Origin: UBA4742 sp963734965
GTDB lineage: Bacteria > Actinomycetota > Acidimicrobiia > Acidimicrobiales > Acidimicrobilacustridaceae
NCBI GenBank assembly: GCA_963734965.1
Contig: CAVTJK010000004.1
Coordinates: forward strand, 1,550,001 to 1,614,000
Reading direction: 5' to 3'
DNA: 64,000 nucleotides
Shown: positions 25,256 to 33,386 of the stretch, piece by piece
How the letters are laid out: every line of letters begins with the position of its first letter
How positions within the stretch are numbered: position 1 is the stretch's first letter
The notes under the pieces: model-generated
Database searches by the model: none
The model's input: the letters and a program-made list of their open reading frames with translations, nothing else
Told to the model about the DNA's origin: nothing
Translations under genes and position numbers: made by a program

Positions 25256-25618
25256 ATGGCTGCCACGGCCACCACCGTCATGAACTCCATCACCGACACC
25301 CAGGAAAAGGTCCTCGAGGCCATCGTGAACGTCCAAGAGCCCGTCGTCACCTACGTGCGCAAGGCCGTCGACTACGTCGAGGCCTCCGTGCCGGACCTGC
25401 CGACCCGCGACCTCGGCGAGAAGCTCCCCACGATGAAGCAGATCGTCGACAACCAGTTCGTGTTCGCCGGTCGCCTGCTCGAGGCCAACCACAAGTTCGT
25501 GGCCGAGCTGCTCGACGTGACCAAGCCGGTCACCGAGAAGGTCGTCGTGCAGAAGCCCGCCACCGGCGTGCGCAAGGCCAAGGCTGCGCCCCGCAAGCGC
25601 ACCGCCGCCGCCGCCTGA
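25256..25618 (+). CDS. Small helical protein with Lys/Arg/Ala-rich tail (HBHA/phasin-like)
   Basis: 120 residues, predicted all-helical. No signal peptide or membrane helix. Residues 1-95 are amphipathic (MNSITDTQEKVLEAIVNVQE; VDNQFVFAGRLLEANHKFVA) as in phasins that coat storage granules; the end (RKAKAAPRKRTAAAA) resembles the basic tail of mycobacterial HBHA and rhodococcal lipid-droplet protein TadA/MLDS. No sequence-level homology to HBHA is claimed. The adjacent Rv0474-like regulator and the palindromic operator support a surface or lipid/PHA-body protein under dedicated control. Start ATG at 25256 with AGAGGAA upstream. Confidence 0.75.
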   Translation: MAATATTVMNSITDTQEKVLEAIVNVQEPVVTYVRKAVDYVEASVPDLPTRDLGEKLPTMKQIVDNQFVFAGRLLEANHKFVAELLDVTKPVTEKVVVQKPATGVRKAKAAPRKRTAAAA

Positions 25619-25689
25619 CCCCTCTCGTCGTCTGAGGTGCGCCGTCTTGGCACCTCGACCGATCACTCAATTCGTGAGGCTGGATCCCG

Positions 25690-25859
25690 ATAGCACAGGA
25701 GCCACTCATCAGCACTCGTGGAGCGTCACCCCGTCACCGGGGCCGCTTCCACCAAGACCCGCCGAGCTCGATCCCCCTCGAGCTCAGCGTCAGACCGGGG
25801 CTCCCCCCAGCTACCGGTCTCCTGGACGGGCCCCACCAAAGGGCCCGTTCGGTCGTTTT
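25690..25859 (+). ncRNA. Candidate 6C-type small RNA with terminator
   Basis: A non-coding stretch with two C-loop hairpins in series followed by a rho-independent terminator. Hairpin 1: GAGCTCGA (25764-25771) pairs with TCGAGCTC (25778-25785) around a TCCCCC-type loop. Hairpin 2: GACCGG pairs with CCGGTC (about 25793-25819) around a loop holding six C. This is the defining layout of the actinobacterial 6C RNA. The first loop has five C rather than six. The 5' end is not known; 25690 is a guess near a possible start site. Confidence 0.55.
25824..25859 (+). terminator. Rho-independent terminator
   Basis: ACGGGCCC (25826-25833) pairs with GGGCCCGT (25841-25848), extended by two more pairs, loop CACCAAA, followed by GGTCGTTTTG. 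It ends the candidate small RNA and isolates the peroxiredoxin gene. Confidence 0.8.
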
Positions 25860-25898
25860 GGGCACCGGCGCCCGCGGGCCGGATCGCCGGGTGGCCCA

Positions 25899-25923
25899 AA
25901 AGCCGACAAGCTTTGTCGGCTTT
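25899..25923. promoter_or_regulatory. 11-bp inverted repeat over the peroxiredoxin -35 region
   Basis: AAAGCCGACAA (25899-25909) pairs with TTGTCGGCTTT (25913-25923) around a 3-nt centre. It overlaps the probable -35 (TTGTCG, 25913-25918), so a bound protein would block or aid RNA polymerase. Confidence 0.55.
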
Positions 25924-25943
25924 CGGCTGGGCGCGCCTAGAGT
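25913..25943 (+). promoter_or_regulatory. Promoter of the peroxiredoxin gene
   Basis: TTGTCG (25913-25918), 19-nt spacer, TAGAGT (25938-25943). The leader of about 30 nt carries GGAGGG just before the ATG at 25981. Confidence 0.5.
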
Positions 25944-25980
25944 GGATCCGCACTCGCACCACCCACCACAGGAGGGCCCC

Positions 25981-26610
25981 ATGGCCGTACGACTGGGCGA
26001 CGATGCCCCGAACTTCACCGCCGACACCACCGAGGGCGAAGTCAACTTCTACGACTGGAAGGGCGACAGCTGGGCCGTCCTCTTCTCGCATCCCAAGGAC
26101 TTCACGCCGGTGTGCACGACCGAGCTGGGCACGGTGGCCAAGCTCAAGCCCGAGTTCGACAAGCGCAACACCAAGGTCATCGGGCTGAGCGTCGATCCCC
26201 TCGACGCCCACGGCGACTGGGCCAAGGACATCGAGGAGACCCAGGGCGCGGCGCCGAACTTCCCGCTGATCGCCGATCCCGACCGCAAGGTCGCCGACCT
26301 CTACGACATGATCCAGCCCAACGCCAGCGACACCATGACCGTCCGCTCGGTGTTCATCGTCGGTCCCGACAACAAGATCAAGCTGACGCTGACCTATCCG
26401 GCCAGCACCGGACGCAACTTCGACGAGATCCTGCGAGTCATCGACTCGCTGCAGCTGACCGCCAAGCACAAGGTGGCCACGCCGGCCGACTGGAAGGCGG
26501 GCGAGGACGTCATCATCGTCCCGGCCGTGTCCGACGAGGAAGCCAAGGAGCGCTTCGGCGACTTCAAGACGATCAAGCCCTACCTGCGCACGGTGCCCCA
26601 GCCGCAGTAG
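25981..26610 (+). CDS. 1-Cys peroxiredoxin (Prx6 class)
   Basis: Reduces hydrogen peroxide and alkyl hydroperoxides in the cytoplasm. 209 residues, the Prx6-class length. The peroxidatic cysteine is C45 in PVCTTE, and no other cysteine is present, so it cannot form an intramolecular disulfide and needs an external thiol. The long C-terminal dimerisation region (ADWKAGEDVIIVPAVSDEEA) is typical. Strong ribosome-binding site GGAGGG. It is transcribed alone between two terminators, with an inverted repeat over its promoter suggesting specific regulation. Confidence 0.94.
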   Translation: MAVRLGDDAPNFTADTTEGEVNFYDWKGDSWAVLFSHPKDFTPVCTTELGTVAKLKPEFDKRNTKVIGLSVDPLDAHGDWAKDIEETQGAAPNFPLIADPDRKVADLYDMIQPNASDTMTVRSVFIVGPDNKIKLTLTYPASTGRNFDEILRVIDSLQLTAKHKVATPADWKAGEDVIIVPAVSDEEAKERFGDFKTIKPYLRTVPQPQ

Positions 26611-26631
26611 CGCTCGATCGAGCAGCTTCGG

Positions 26632-26660
26632 ACTCCGGGCGGCCTTCGGGCCGCCCGAGT
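26632..26660. terminator. UUCG-tetraloop hairpin between convergent genes
   Basis: ACTC plus GGGCGGCC pairs with GGCCGCCC plus GAGT around a TTCG loop, with one bulged C: a 12-bp stem. It lies between the peroxiredoxin and cyclase-ATPase genes and can serve both strands. Confidence 0.75.
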
Positions 26661-26685
26661 CGCGTCTGCGCCGCGACCCGGACGA

Positions 26686-29600
26686 TCAGACGGTGGCGCC
26701 GGCCGGTTCGAGGGCCAGACGGATGATGGTGCGCCAGCCGTCGGCGTCCACGCCCAGCGCATCGAGGCGCGCCTGGGCCTCGGCGGCCGCGGCCTCGGAC
26801 CCTTCGGCGCCGAGGGCGCCGAGCGACGCCGCTCGCACCAGTCGGGTCACGGCCTGGGCCACGACGTCCTCGGTGGCGTCGATCGCCTCGATGGCGATGT
26901 CGAGTCGGCCGATGCCGTCGGGGTCGCCGACGCGGGCCCGGGCCAGGCTCACGGCCATGACGGCGTAGGCCCGATCGAGATAGGTGGCCGTGTCGTCGGC
27001 TACGACGGCGTCGGCCAGCTCGATGACCTCGTCGGTCTGGCCGGTCGCGGCCAGAGCCAGCGCCAGCGCGCTCTCGGCATAGGGCGAGACCGGGCGATCG
27101 GGATCGCCGATGGCGGCGGGCCGCAGCGCGGCGAGGGCCTCGCCCAGCTGGCCCGACTGCAGCATCGTCAGGCCGTAGGCGACGGCCCGTTCGAACCCGC
27201 CCGATCCCAGTCCGGCGGCGGCGCCGACCGGCGACTCCTCGTTCAGTCGTTGGAAGGCCGGCAGGGCTCGGCTCACGTCGCCGGCGGCGGCGGAGGCACC
27301 GGCCAGTGCGGTCACGAACATGGCCCGGTCCTGCGAGGTCGGGTCGTCGAAGGAGTCGGCCATGGCGTCTTCGAGCATCGTCAGGCCCTCGCCGACCCGA
27401 CCGACGGCGACCAGCACCCGACCGAGCGTGCCCAGGGCCTGGGCCTGGCCGAACTTGTCGCCGATGGTGTGGAACAGGGCGTGGGCCTCGCGGGCGTACT
27501 CGACCGACTCGAGCGTGCGGCCCGACCAGCACCGCACCCCGGCGCCCAGCATCAGCATCATGCCTTCACCCCACCGGTCACCCCGCTCGCGCGCCTCGAC
27601 GAGCACCTGGGCGCCGAGCTCGTCGGCCCGGACCAGATCTCCTCGGATGAAGCACACGTAGGCCAACAGACCGAGCGCCCATCCCAGCCCCCCGACATCG
27701 CCCAGCTCGGCGAACGTGTCGGCCGCCCGGCTCAGGCGGCCCTCGGCCTCGGCGGCGCGTCCCTCGACGAACGAGATCCATGCCAGGTGTTGCAGGGCCC
27801 ACGCCTCGCCCCGGCGATCGTCCACGTCGCGCGACGCGGCCAGCGCGTCGCGGATCGCCGCCTCGGCCCCCTCGTTGTCGCCGAGGAAGATGCGTGACAT
27901 CCCGATCTCGCGCATGGCCTTGGCTGCGCCCTGCTTGTCGTCGAGGGCCCGGTAGTGCTCGACGGCACGGTCGAGGGTGGCCAGCGCCGCCGCCAGGTCG
28001 CCGTCGTCTCGCTCGACCTCACCGAGGACGAGCAGGGTGCGGGCCAGTGCCGTCTCGTCGCCGAGGTCGATGGCCAGCGCGTGGGCCTCGGTGATGTCGG
28101 CCCTCGCGCCGACGATGGCCCGCCGTTGGGCTCGGACCGCCGCCCGACCGAGCAGGAGGTTGGCCCGGCGGATCGACGCCTCGGTGCCGAGGAGCCGCAA
28201 CGCCTGGCTGTAGAGCGCTTCGGCCACGGGTAGGGCCTGGGCCACCTCGGCCCGGCGCGACGCCTCCTCGAGCCAGTCGAGGGCGTGGCCCGTCACCGTC
28301 GACGGCACCCCGTGGACGGGACCGAGCTCGACGATGAGATCAGCGGCCGCCCCGAAGTGGTAGGCGACCATGTCGACCAGCCGCTCGTGGGCGTCGCGGC
28401 AGTTGGGCACGGTCGAGGCCAGGTAGCTGGCGATGCCGTGGTGGCGGCGGGCCCGGTCGGCCTTGGTGAGCGTGCCGTACGCGACCTCGCGGATGAGGTC
28501 GGATCGGAACGCCCAGTGCGGGCCGTCGACCTGCAGGATCTCCTTGTCCGCCAGTCCCGATAGCACCGAGGAGAGATCGTCGATGCCGCGGAGCTTGGCG
28601 GCCATGATCTCGAGCGCCTCGGTCGGTCCGCTGCGGCCCCACACCGAGGCATCCTCGAGCGAGCCGCGCTCGGCCGGCGTCAGCCCGTCGAGACGGGCCG
28701 CCACCAGACCTCGCAGCGTGTCGGGCAGGTCGCCGAGGGCACCGATGCCGGCCAGCAACGTGGTGTCGGCGGTGTCGGCGTCGCCCACCAGCGCGACCAG
28801 CTCCTCGAGGAAGAACGGGTTGCCGCCGCTGCGGTCGAGCAGCACGCTGCGCACGCTGTCGGGCACGTCGATGTCGACCAACGTGTCCAGCAGGGCACCA
28901 GCGGCCGAGGCGTCGAGCGGATCGAGGTTGACCAGGACGGTGTTGTGGCGCCCGGTCGGCACGGTCCACTGCTCGGTGACGGCCTGGCGGGCGGTGGCGA
29001 TGAGGACGAACCGTTGACGGCTGAGCCGATCGACGAGCGTCGCCACCAGGTCGAGGATGACGGGATCGGCCCAATGGAGATCGGACAGGACCATCACGAC
29101 GGGTCGCGTCGCCGTCGCCCCCTCGAGGAAGGTGAGCACGGCGCGAGTGGCTTCCTCCCGTGCGCGCTGAGGATCGATCTCGCGGAGGGGGACCTCGTAG
29201 CCCATGAGGTACAGGAGCCCGTTGACCACCCGCTTGACCTCGGGCCCGGTGTCGCCTCGGGTCAGCGCCGCGTCGACGGCCCGGACGAGCTGCGCCTCGG
29301 CTTCGGGCAAGGGGCTGTCGGGCGCGACCTCGCACGCCTGGCGCAGCGCCTCGGCGATCGGGAACCACACGTTGGCCTCGCCGTAGGGCACGCACCGACC
29401 CTCGAAGACATGGGCGTCGTGGAAGCACCGGGCCCGTTCGGCCGCCTCGGTCGCCAGGCGGGACTTGCCAACGCCGGCCTCTCCGATCAGCAACAGGAGG
29501 TGGGCGCGCTGGCGCTCGACGGCGGCGTCGATGGCGTTGCCCAAGACCCCCAACTCGGCGTCACGACCGACGAACGGGCTCTGCTGGCGCCGCGGCCGTC

Positions 29601-30240
29601 GTCCCGGTGGCAGCAGGGTCTCGAGCGCGGCCCAGGCCTCCACCGGTTCGTCGCGACCTTTGACGTCGACCGAACCGAGCGCCCGGTAGGCGATGACCTG
29701 ATCGGTGGCGGCGTGGCAGGCCGGACCCACGACCACGGTGCCGGGCTCGGCCAGGGTCTCGAGTCGCTGGGCCGTGTTCACGACATCGCCCATGGCCGTG
29801 TAGTCACCGCCGGCTCGGAGGGCCCCCACGAGCACCTCGCCCGTGTTGACCCCGATGCGGAGGTGGACCGGCGCGCCGGTGTCGGCGCGGTAGGTGGCGA
29901 GGGTCTCCTGCATCCGCAGCGCCGCCCGCACGGCCCGCTCGGCATCGTCCTCGTGGGCCACCGGGGCGCCGAAGAGGGCGATGATGGCGTCGCCCACGAT
30001 CTTGTCGACCTGGCCTCCGAAAGCCGTGACGTCCCGGGCCAGCAGCTGGAAGCAGGCGTCGACCAGGTTCTTCACCTGCTCGGGGTCGAGGGCTTCGCTC
30101 ATCGTGGTGAAGCCCACCAAATCGGCGAACAGGACGGTGGCGATGCGGCGCTCGTCGCCCCGATTGACGAGCGCGTGACCACACGAAGCGCAGAAGCGCG
30201 CTCCGTCCCCCACTGCGGCCCCACAGCTCGGACAGGCCAT
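26686..30240 (-). CDS. Zinc ribbon - class III nucleotide cyclase - AAA ATPase - TPR protein
   Basis: 1184 residues in four parts. Residues 1-22: a zinc ribbon (CPSCG, CASCG). About 30-190: a class III adenylyl cyclase domain with both metal aspartates (FADLVGFT, DKIVGDAIIALFG) and the transition-state Asn/Arg (DVVNTAQRLE), so it looks active. About 225-590: a STAND/LuxR-regulator-like ATPase (FVGRDAEL; Walker A GEAGVGKS; VLSDLHWADP). About 620-1184: TPR-like helical repeats. No LuxR DNA-binding domain is present at the C-terminus. It probably makes cAMP under control of the ATPase/TPR sensor. The start ATG at 30238-30240 is leaderless. Confidence 0.9.
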   Translation of the reverse strand: MACPSCGAAVGDGARFCASCGHALVNRGDERRIATVLFADLVGFTTMSEALDPEQVKNLVDACFQLLARDVTAFGGQVDKIVGDAIIALFGAPVAHEDDAERAVRAALRMQETLATYRADTGAPVHLRIGVNTGEVLVGALRAGGDYTAMGDVVNTAQRLETLAEPGTVVVGPACHAATDQVIAYRALGSVDVKGRDEPVEAWAALETLLPPGRRPRRQQSPFVGRDAELGVLGNAIDAAVERQRAHLLLLIGEAGVGKSRLATEAAERARCFHDAHVFEGRCVPYGEANVWFPIAEALRQACEVAPDSPLPEAEAQLVRAVDAALTRGDTGPEVKRVVNGLLYLMGYEVPLREIDPQRAREEATRAVLTFLEGATATRPVVMVLSDLHWADPVILDLVATLVDRLSRQRFVLIATARQAVTEQWTVPTGRHNTVLVNLDPLDASAAGALLDTLVDIDVPDSVRSVLLDRSGGNPFFLEELVALVGDADTADTTLLAGIGALGDLPDTLRGLVAARLDGLTPAERGSLEDASVWGRSGPTEALEIMAAKLRGIDDLSSVLSGLADKEILQVDGPHWAFRSDLIREVAYGTLTKADRARRHHGIASYLASTVPNCRDAHERLVDMVAYHFGAAADLIVELGPVHGVPSTVTGHALDWLEEASRRAEVAQALPVAEALYSQALRLLGTEASIRRANLLLGRAAVRAQRRAIVGARADITEAHALAIDLGDETALARTLLVLGEVERDDGDLAAALATLDRAVEHYRALDDKQGAAKAMREIGMSRIFLGDNEGAEAAIRDALAASRDVDDRRGEAWALQHLAWISFVEGRAAEAEGRLSRAADTFAELGDVGGLGWALGLLAYVCFIRGDLVRADELGAQVLVEARERGDRWGEGMMLMLGAGVRCWSGRTLESVEYAREAHALFHTIGDKFGQAQALGTLGRVLVAVGRVGEGLTMLEDAMADSFDDPTSQDRAMFVTALAGASAAAGDVSRALPAFQRLNEESPVGAAAGLGSGGFERAVAYGLTMLQSGQLGEALAALRPAAIGDPDRPVSPYAESALALALAATGQTDEVIELADAVVADDTATYLDRAYAVMAVSLARARVGDPDGIGRLDIAIEAIDATEDVVAQAVTRLVRAASLGALGAEGSEAAAAEAQARLDALGVDADGWRTIIRLALEPAGATV

Positions 30241-30246
30241 CCGGTC

Positions 30247-30252
30247 AGCATA
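30247..30252 (-). promoter_or_regulatory. -10 element, leaderless cyclase gene
   Basis: TATGCT on the minus strand ending 6 nt before the ATG at 30240. Confidence 0.6.
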
Positions 30253-30390
30253 CGGGCCGCCCCCGACATCCCTCCGGGTACTTCGGGACATCCGAGCGCC
30301 CGACGCGGCCGGTCCACGGACGACGACGGTCGTCCCGAGGGACGAGGGTCGTTCGTCACAACGGACGACGACGGGTGCAATCGGCACCGG

Positions 30391-30396
30391 TACCGT
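30391..30396 (+). promoter_or_regulatory. -10 element, leaderless histidine kinase gene
   Basis: TACCGT ending 6 nt before the GTG at 30403. Confidence 0.6.
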
Positions 30397-30402
30397 GGCC
30401 GC

Positions 30403-31659
30403 GTGAGCACGAAGGGCAAGGCGCTGCTGGGAACGGCCGGTCGCAGCCCGGCCCGCTTCGCCGTGGTGCGGTGGTTCCAGCGCCATCCCTATGTGATCGA
30501 CACGACCATGGCCCTGGTGCTGATGGTCACCGGGATCGTGACCCTGTTCGCTCCCGGTGACCACTCGGGGTCCCAGCACGATCCCAACGCCTTGGGCGTG
30601 CTCCTGGTGCTGGCGACCGACCTCCCGCTCATCTGGCGACGCCGGGCGCCGCTGGCGGTCCTGGCCGTCGTGCTCGGCGCGACCGCGACCTACTCCGCCT
30701 TCGGATTCGCCCACAACTCGACCGAGCTCGGGCTGATCCTGGCCCTCTACACGGTCTCATCGGCCTACCCGCACCGCACGTCGCTCAAGACCCTGTGCGG
30801 GTGCATGGCCACCATGATCGCGGCGGCGATGGTCGGCATCTGGCAGACCGGCGTCGGCGACGGGTTCGCCAACGCCGCCTTCACGGTCGTGTACATCCTG
30901 CCGTGGGCCTTGGGCGAGAACGCCTACCACCGGCGGCGCCACCTGGTCGACACCGAGGAGCGGGCCCGACGCGCCGAGGAGGAACGCGAGCGCGAGACCC
31001 GACAGGCCGTCAACGACGAGCGGACGCGCATCGCCCGCGAGCTCCACGACGTGGTGGCCCACGCCATGAGCGTGATGGTCGTGCAAGCCGGGGCCGGCCG
31101 CCGGGTGCTGGCCGACCACCCGGCCAAGGCGGCCGAGGCCCTGGCCAACATCGAGCTCACCGGGCGCGACGGACTGGCCGAGATGCGTCGGCTCCTCGGC
31201 GTCCTCCGCCAGGACGACCTCACCGCCAGCGGCCAGGGCCCTGAGCCCGAACTGGCCCCCCAGCCCGGTCTCGCCGCCGTGTCGGATCTGGCCGAGCGGT
31301 GGCAGCAGGCGGGTCTGCCGGTCGAGGTCGAGGTCAAGGGTCCGAGCCGGCCCCTGCCGACCGGCGTCGACCTGTCGGCCTACCGGATCATCCAGGAGGC
31401 GCTGACCAACGTGTTCAAGCACGCCGGCGCCGACCACGTGCTGGTCGGGCTGACCTTCGACGATGCGGGCCTGCAGATCGACGTGCTCGACGACGGTCGG
31501 GGGGCGGCGGCCATCGACGACGCCGGGGGCCACGGGCTGATCGGCATGCGCGAGCGGGTGGCCCTGTACGGCGGAACGGTCCAAGCCGGGCCGCGACCCG
31601 GAGGCGGGTTCGCCGTCCAGGCTCACCTGCCCCTCGACGACGAGGTCACGGCCTCGTGA
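30403..31659 (+). CDS. NarL-type sensor histidine kinase (HisKA_3)
   Basis: 418 residues from the leaderless GTG. Several membrane segments lie in the first 170 residues, a short charged coiled coil follows, and then the HisKA_3 box RIARELHDVVAHAMSVMVVQ with phospho-acceptor H215. A HATPase domain closes the protein (YRIIQEALTNVFKHA; DDGRGA; GHGLIGMRERVALYGG). Little extracellular sequence exists, so it likely senses a membrane signal, as DesK/LiaS-type kinases do. It overlaps the response-regulator start by one base. The ABC modules downstream are plausible targets. Confidence 0.93.
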   Translation: MSTKGKALLGTAGRSPARFAVVRWFQRHPYVIDTTMALVLMVTGIVTLFAPGDHSGSQHDPNALGVLLVLATDLPLIWRRRAPLAVLAVVLGATATYSAFGFAHNSTELGLILALYTVSSAYPHRTSLKTLCGCMATMIAAAMVGIWQTGVGDGFANAAFTVVYILPWALGENAYHRRRHLVDTEERARRAEEERERETRQAVNDERTRIARELHDVVAHAMSVMVVQAGAGRRVLADHPAKAAEALANIELTGRDGLAEMRRLLGVLRQDDLTASGQGPEPELAPQPGLAAVSDLAERWQQAGLPVEVEVKGPSRPLPTGVDLSAYRIIQEALTNVFKHAGADHVLVGLTFDDAGLQIDVLDDGRGAAAIDDAGGHGLIGMRERVALYGGTVQAGPRPGGGFAVQAHLPLDDEVTAS

Positions 31660-32324
31660 TGCGTGTCGCCGTCGTCGACGATCAGGCCCTGGTGCGCACC
31701 GGCTTCACGATGATCCTCGAGGCCGAGCCCGACATCGAGGTGGTGGGCACGGCGACCGACGGGGCCGAGGCCGTCGCCCTCGTCGCCGAGTGCCGGCCCG
31801 ACGTCGTGCTCATGGACGTGCGCATGCCGGGGATGGACGGCATCGAGGCCACTCGGCGGCTCGCCCCGGCCGACGGCGACCAGCCGACCCGGGTCATCAT
31901 CCTGACCACGTTCGACCTGGACGAATACGTGTATGCCGCCCTGCAAGCGGGCGCCAGCGGCTTCCTGCTCAAGGACACGCCGCCCGAGGAGCTCATCCGG
32001 GCCATCCGGGTCGTGGCCGCCGGCGACGCCCTGATCGCCCCTGGGGTCACGCGGCGCCTGATCGAGCAGTTCGTGCAGGCGGGACCGGCCGAGCCCCTGA
32101 CCCGACCCCCCGAGATCGACCGCCTCACCGATCGTGAGCTCGACGTGCTCAAGGCCCTGGCCCGAGGAGGCTCGAACGCCGAGATCGCTCAGCAGCTGTT
32201 CGTCTCGGAGACGACGGTCAAGACCCACGTCGGGCACATCCTGATGAAGCTGGACGTGCGCGACCGGGTGCAGGCCGTCGTCCTCGCCTACGAGTGCGGC
32301 CTGGTCGTGCCCGGCGGCACCTGA
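31659..32324 (+). CDS. NarL/LuxR-family response regulator
   Basis: 221 residues. Receiver domain with phospho-acceptor D53 (VVLMDVRMPGMDG), acidic pair D7-D8 and the lysine of FLLKDTPPEEL; LuxR-type helix-turn-helix at the C-terminus (LTDRELDVLKALARGGSNAE; VSETTVKTHVGHILMKLDV). The ATG overlaps the kinase stop (TGATG), so the pair is coupled. It is followed after about 230 nt by the first ABC module, which has its own promoter. Confidence 0.95.
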   Translation: MRVAVVDDQALVRTGFTMILEAEPDIEVVGTATDGAEAVALVAECRPDVVLMDVRMPGMDGIEATRRLAPADGDQPTRVIILTTFDLDEYVYAALQAGASGFLLKDTPPEELIRAIRVVAAGDALIAPGVTRRLIEQFVQAGPAEPLTRPPEIDRLTDRELDVLKALARGGSNAEIAQQLFVSETTVKTHVGHILMKLDVRDRVQAVVLAYECGLVVPGGT

Positions 32325-32471
32325 CCCGGGCCAGGTCCGGGGGCGGAGACGCGGTTGGCGACGTCACTCCGCCGCGTCACCCGAAAGGATGAGGACGACC
32401 GCGGCCGCCGACCAGCGCAGGGGGTCGGTCCTCCGCCTCGAGAAGGGGGCGACGGTCATCCCCTCGGGCGA

Positions 32472-32499
32472 TTACAGCGGCCCGCGAACTCCCTACCGT
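32472..32499 (+). promoter_or_regulatory. Promoter of the first ABC module
   Basis: TTACAG (32472-32477), 16-nt spacer, TACCGT (32494-32499). The leader of about 50 nt ends with CAGGAG 5 nt before the ATG at 32556. Confidence 0.45.
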
Positions 32500-32555
32500 G
32501 GACACGAGATCGACGCCGGGCCACCAGCCGGCGCCCCCCGACCGCAGGAGCCACC

Positions 32556-33370
32556 ATGTCCTTGCCGACCGCCACTCCCCCTGCCACGCCCTCAGAGGCG
32601 GCGACGACCCCCCGCCGGCTCGCCGATGGGACCGACACGACGTGGGCCGCCCGGGCCAGCCACGCCACCAAGGTCTACGGCCAGGGCGACACCGTCGTTC
32701 GCGCCCTCGACGACGTGACCGTCTCGTTCGCCAGCGCCCGCTTCACCGCCATCATGGGCCCATCGGGATCGGGCAAGTCCACGCTCATGCACTGCGTCGC
32801 CGGGCTCGACTCGCTGACCTCCGGTCAGGTCTTCATCGGCTCGATCGAGCTCAACACGCTCGATGACCGCAAGCTCACCCGGTTGCGCCGCGATCAGGTC
32901 GGCTTCGTCTTCCAGTCGTTCAACCTCGTGCCCACGCTCACGGCGGCCGAGAACATCACGCTCCCCTCGGACCTGGCCGGCCGCAAGACCGACCCGGCCT
33001 GGTTCGAGCAGGTCATCTCGACCGTCGGGCTCCATGACCGGCTCGAGCACCGTCCGAGCGAGCTGTCGGGCGGCCAGCAGCAGCGCGTCGCCGTCGCCCG
33101 CGCCCTGGCCAGCCAGCCGCAGATCATCTTCGCCGACGAACCGACGGGCAACCTCGACTCCCGGGCCGGAGCCGAGATCCTGTCGTTCATGCGCCGAGCC
33201 GTTCGCGAGATGGGCCAGACCATCGTCATGGTGACGCATGACCCCGTGGCCGCCTCGCTACGCCGACCGGGTGGTCTTCCTGGCCGACGGTCGCGGTCGT
33301 CGACGACGCCGCCGACCCGACACCCGAGCTCGTCCTGGACCGCATGAAGCGGTTGGGCGAGGCGGCCTGA
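32556..33370 (+). CDS. ABC transporter ATP-binding protein, module 1 (two frameshifts)
   Basis: LolD/MacB-type ATPase partnering the FtsX-like permease that follows. Walker A GPSGSGKST, Q-loop FVFQSFNLVPTL, signature LSGGQQQRVAVARAL, Walker B IIFADEPTGNLD, H-loop MVTHDP. Two extra bases, near 33258 and 33296, break the end; corrected, it reads YADRVVFLADGRVVDDAADP to LDRMKRLGEAA and stops at 33370. This matches the intact paralogue at 36046, which supports sequence error. Restored length is about 271 residues. The permease gene starts 16 nt later. Confidence 0.9.
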
Positions 33371-33386
33371 GCCGAGGAGACGAACC

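Noticed and set aside
28945..30402. Long in-frame upstream extension of the histidine kinase
   Set aside because: It lies antisense to the cyclase gene; the kinase has a leaderless GTG at 30403 with a good -10.
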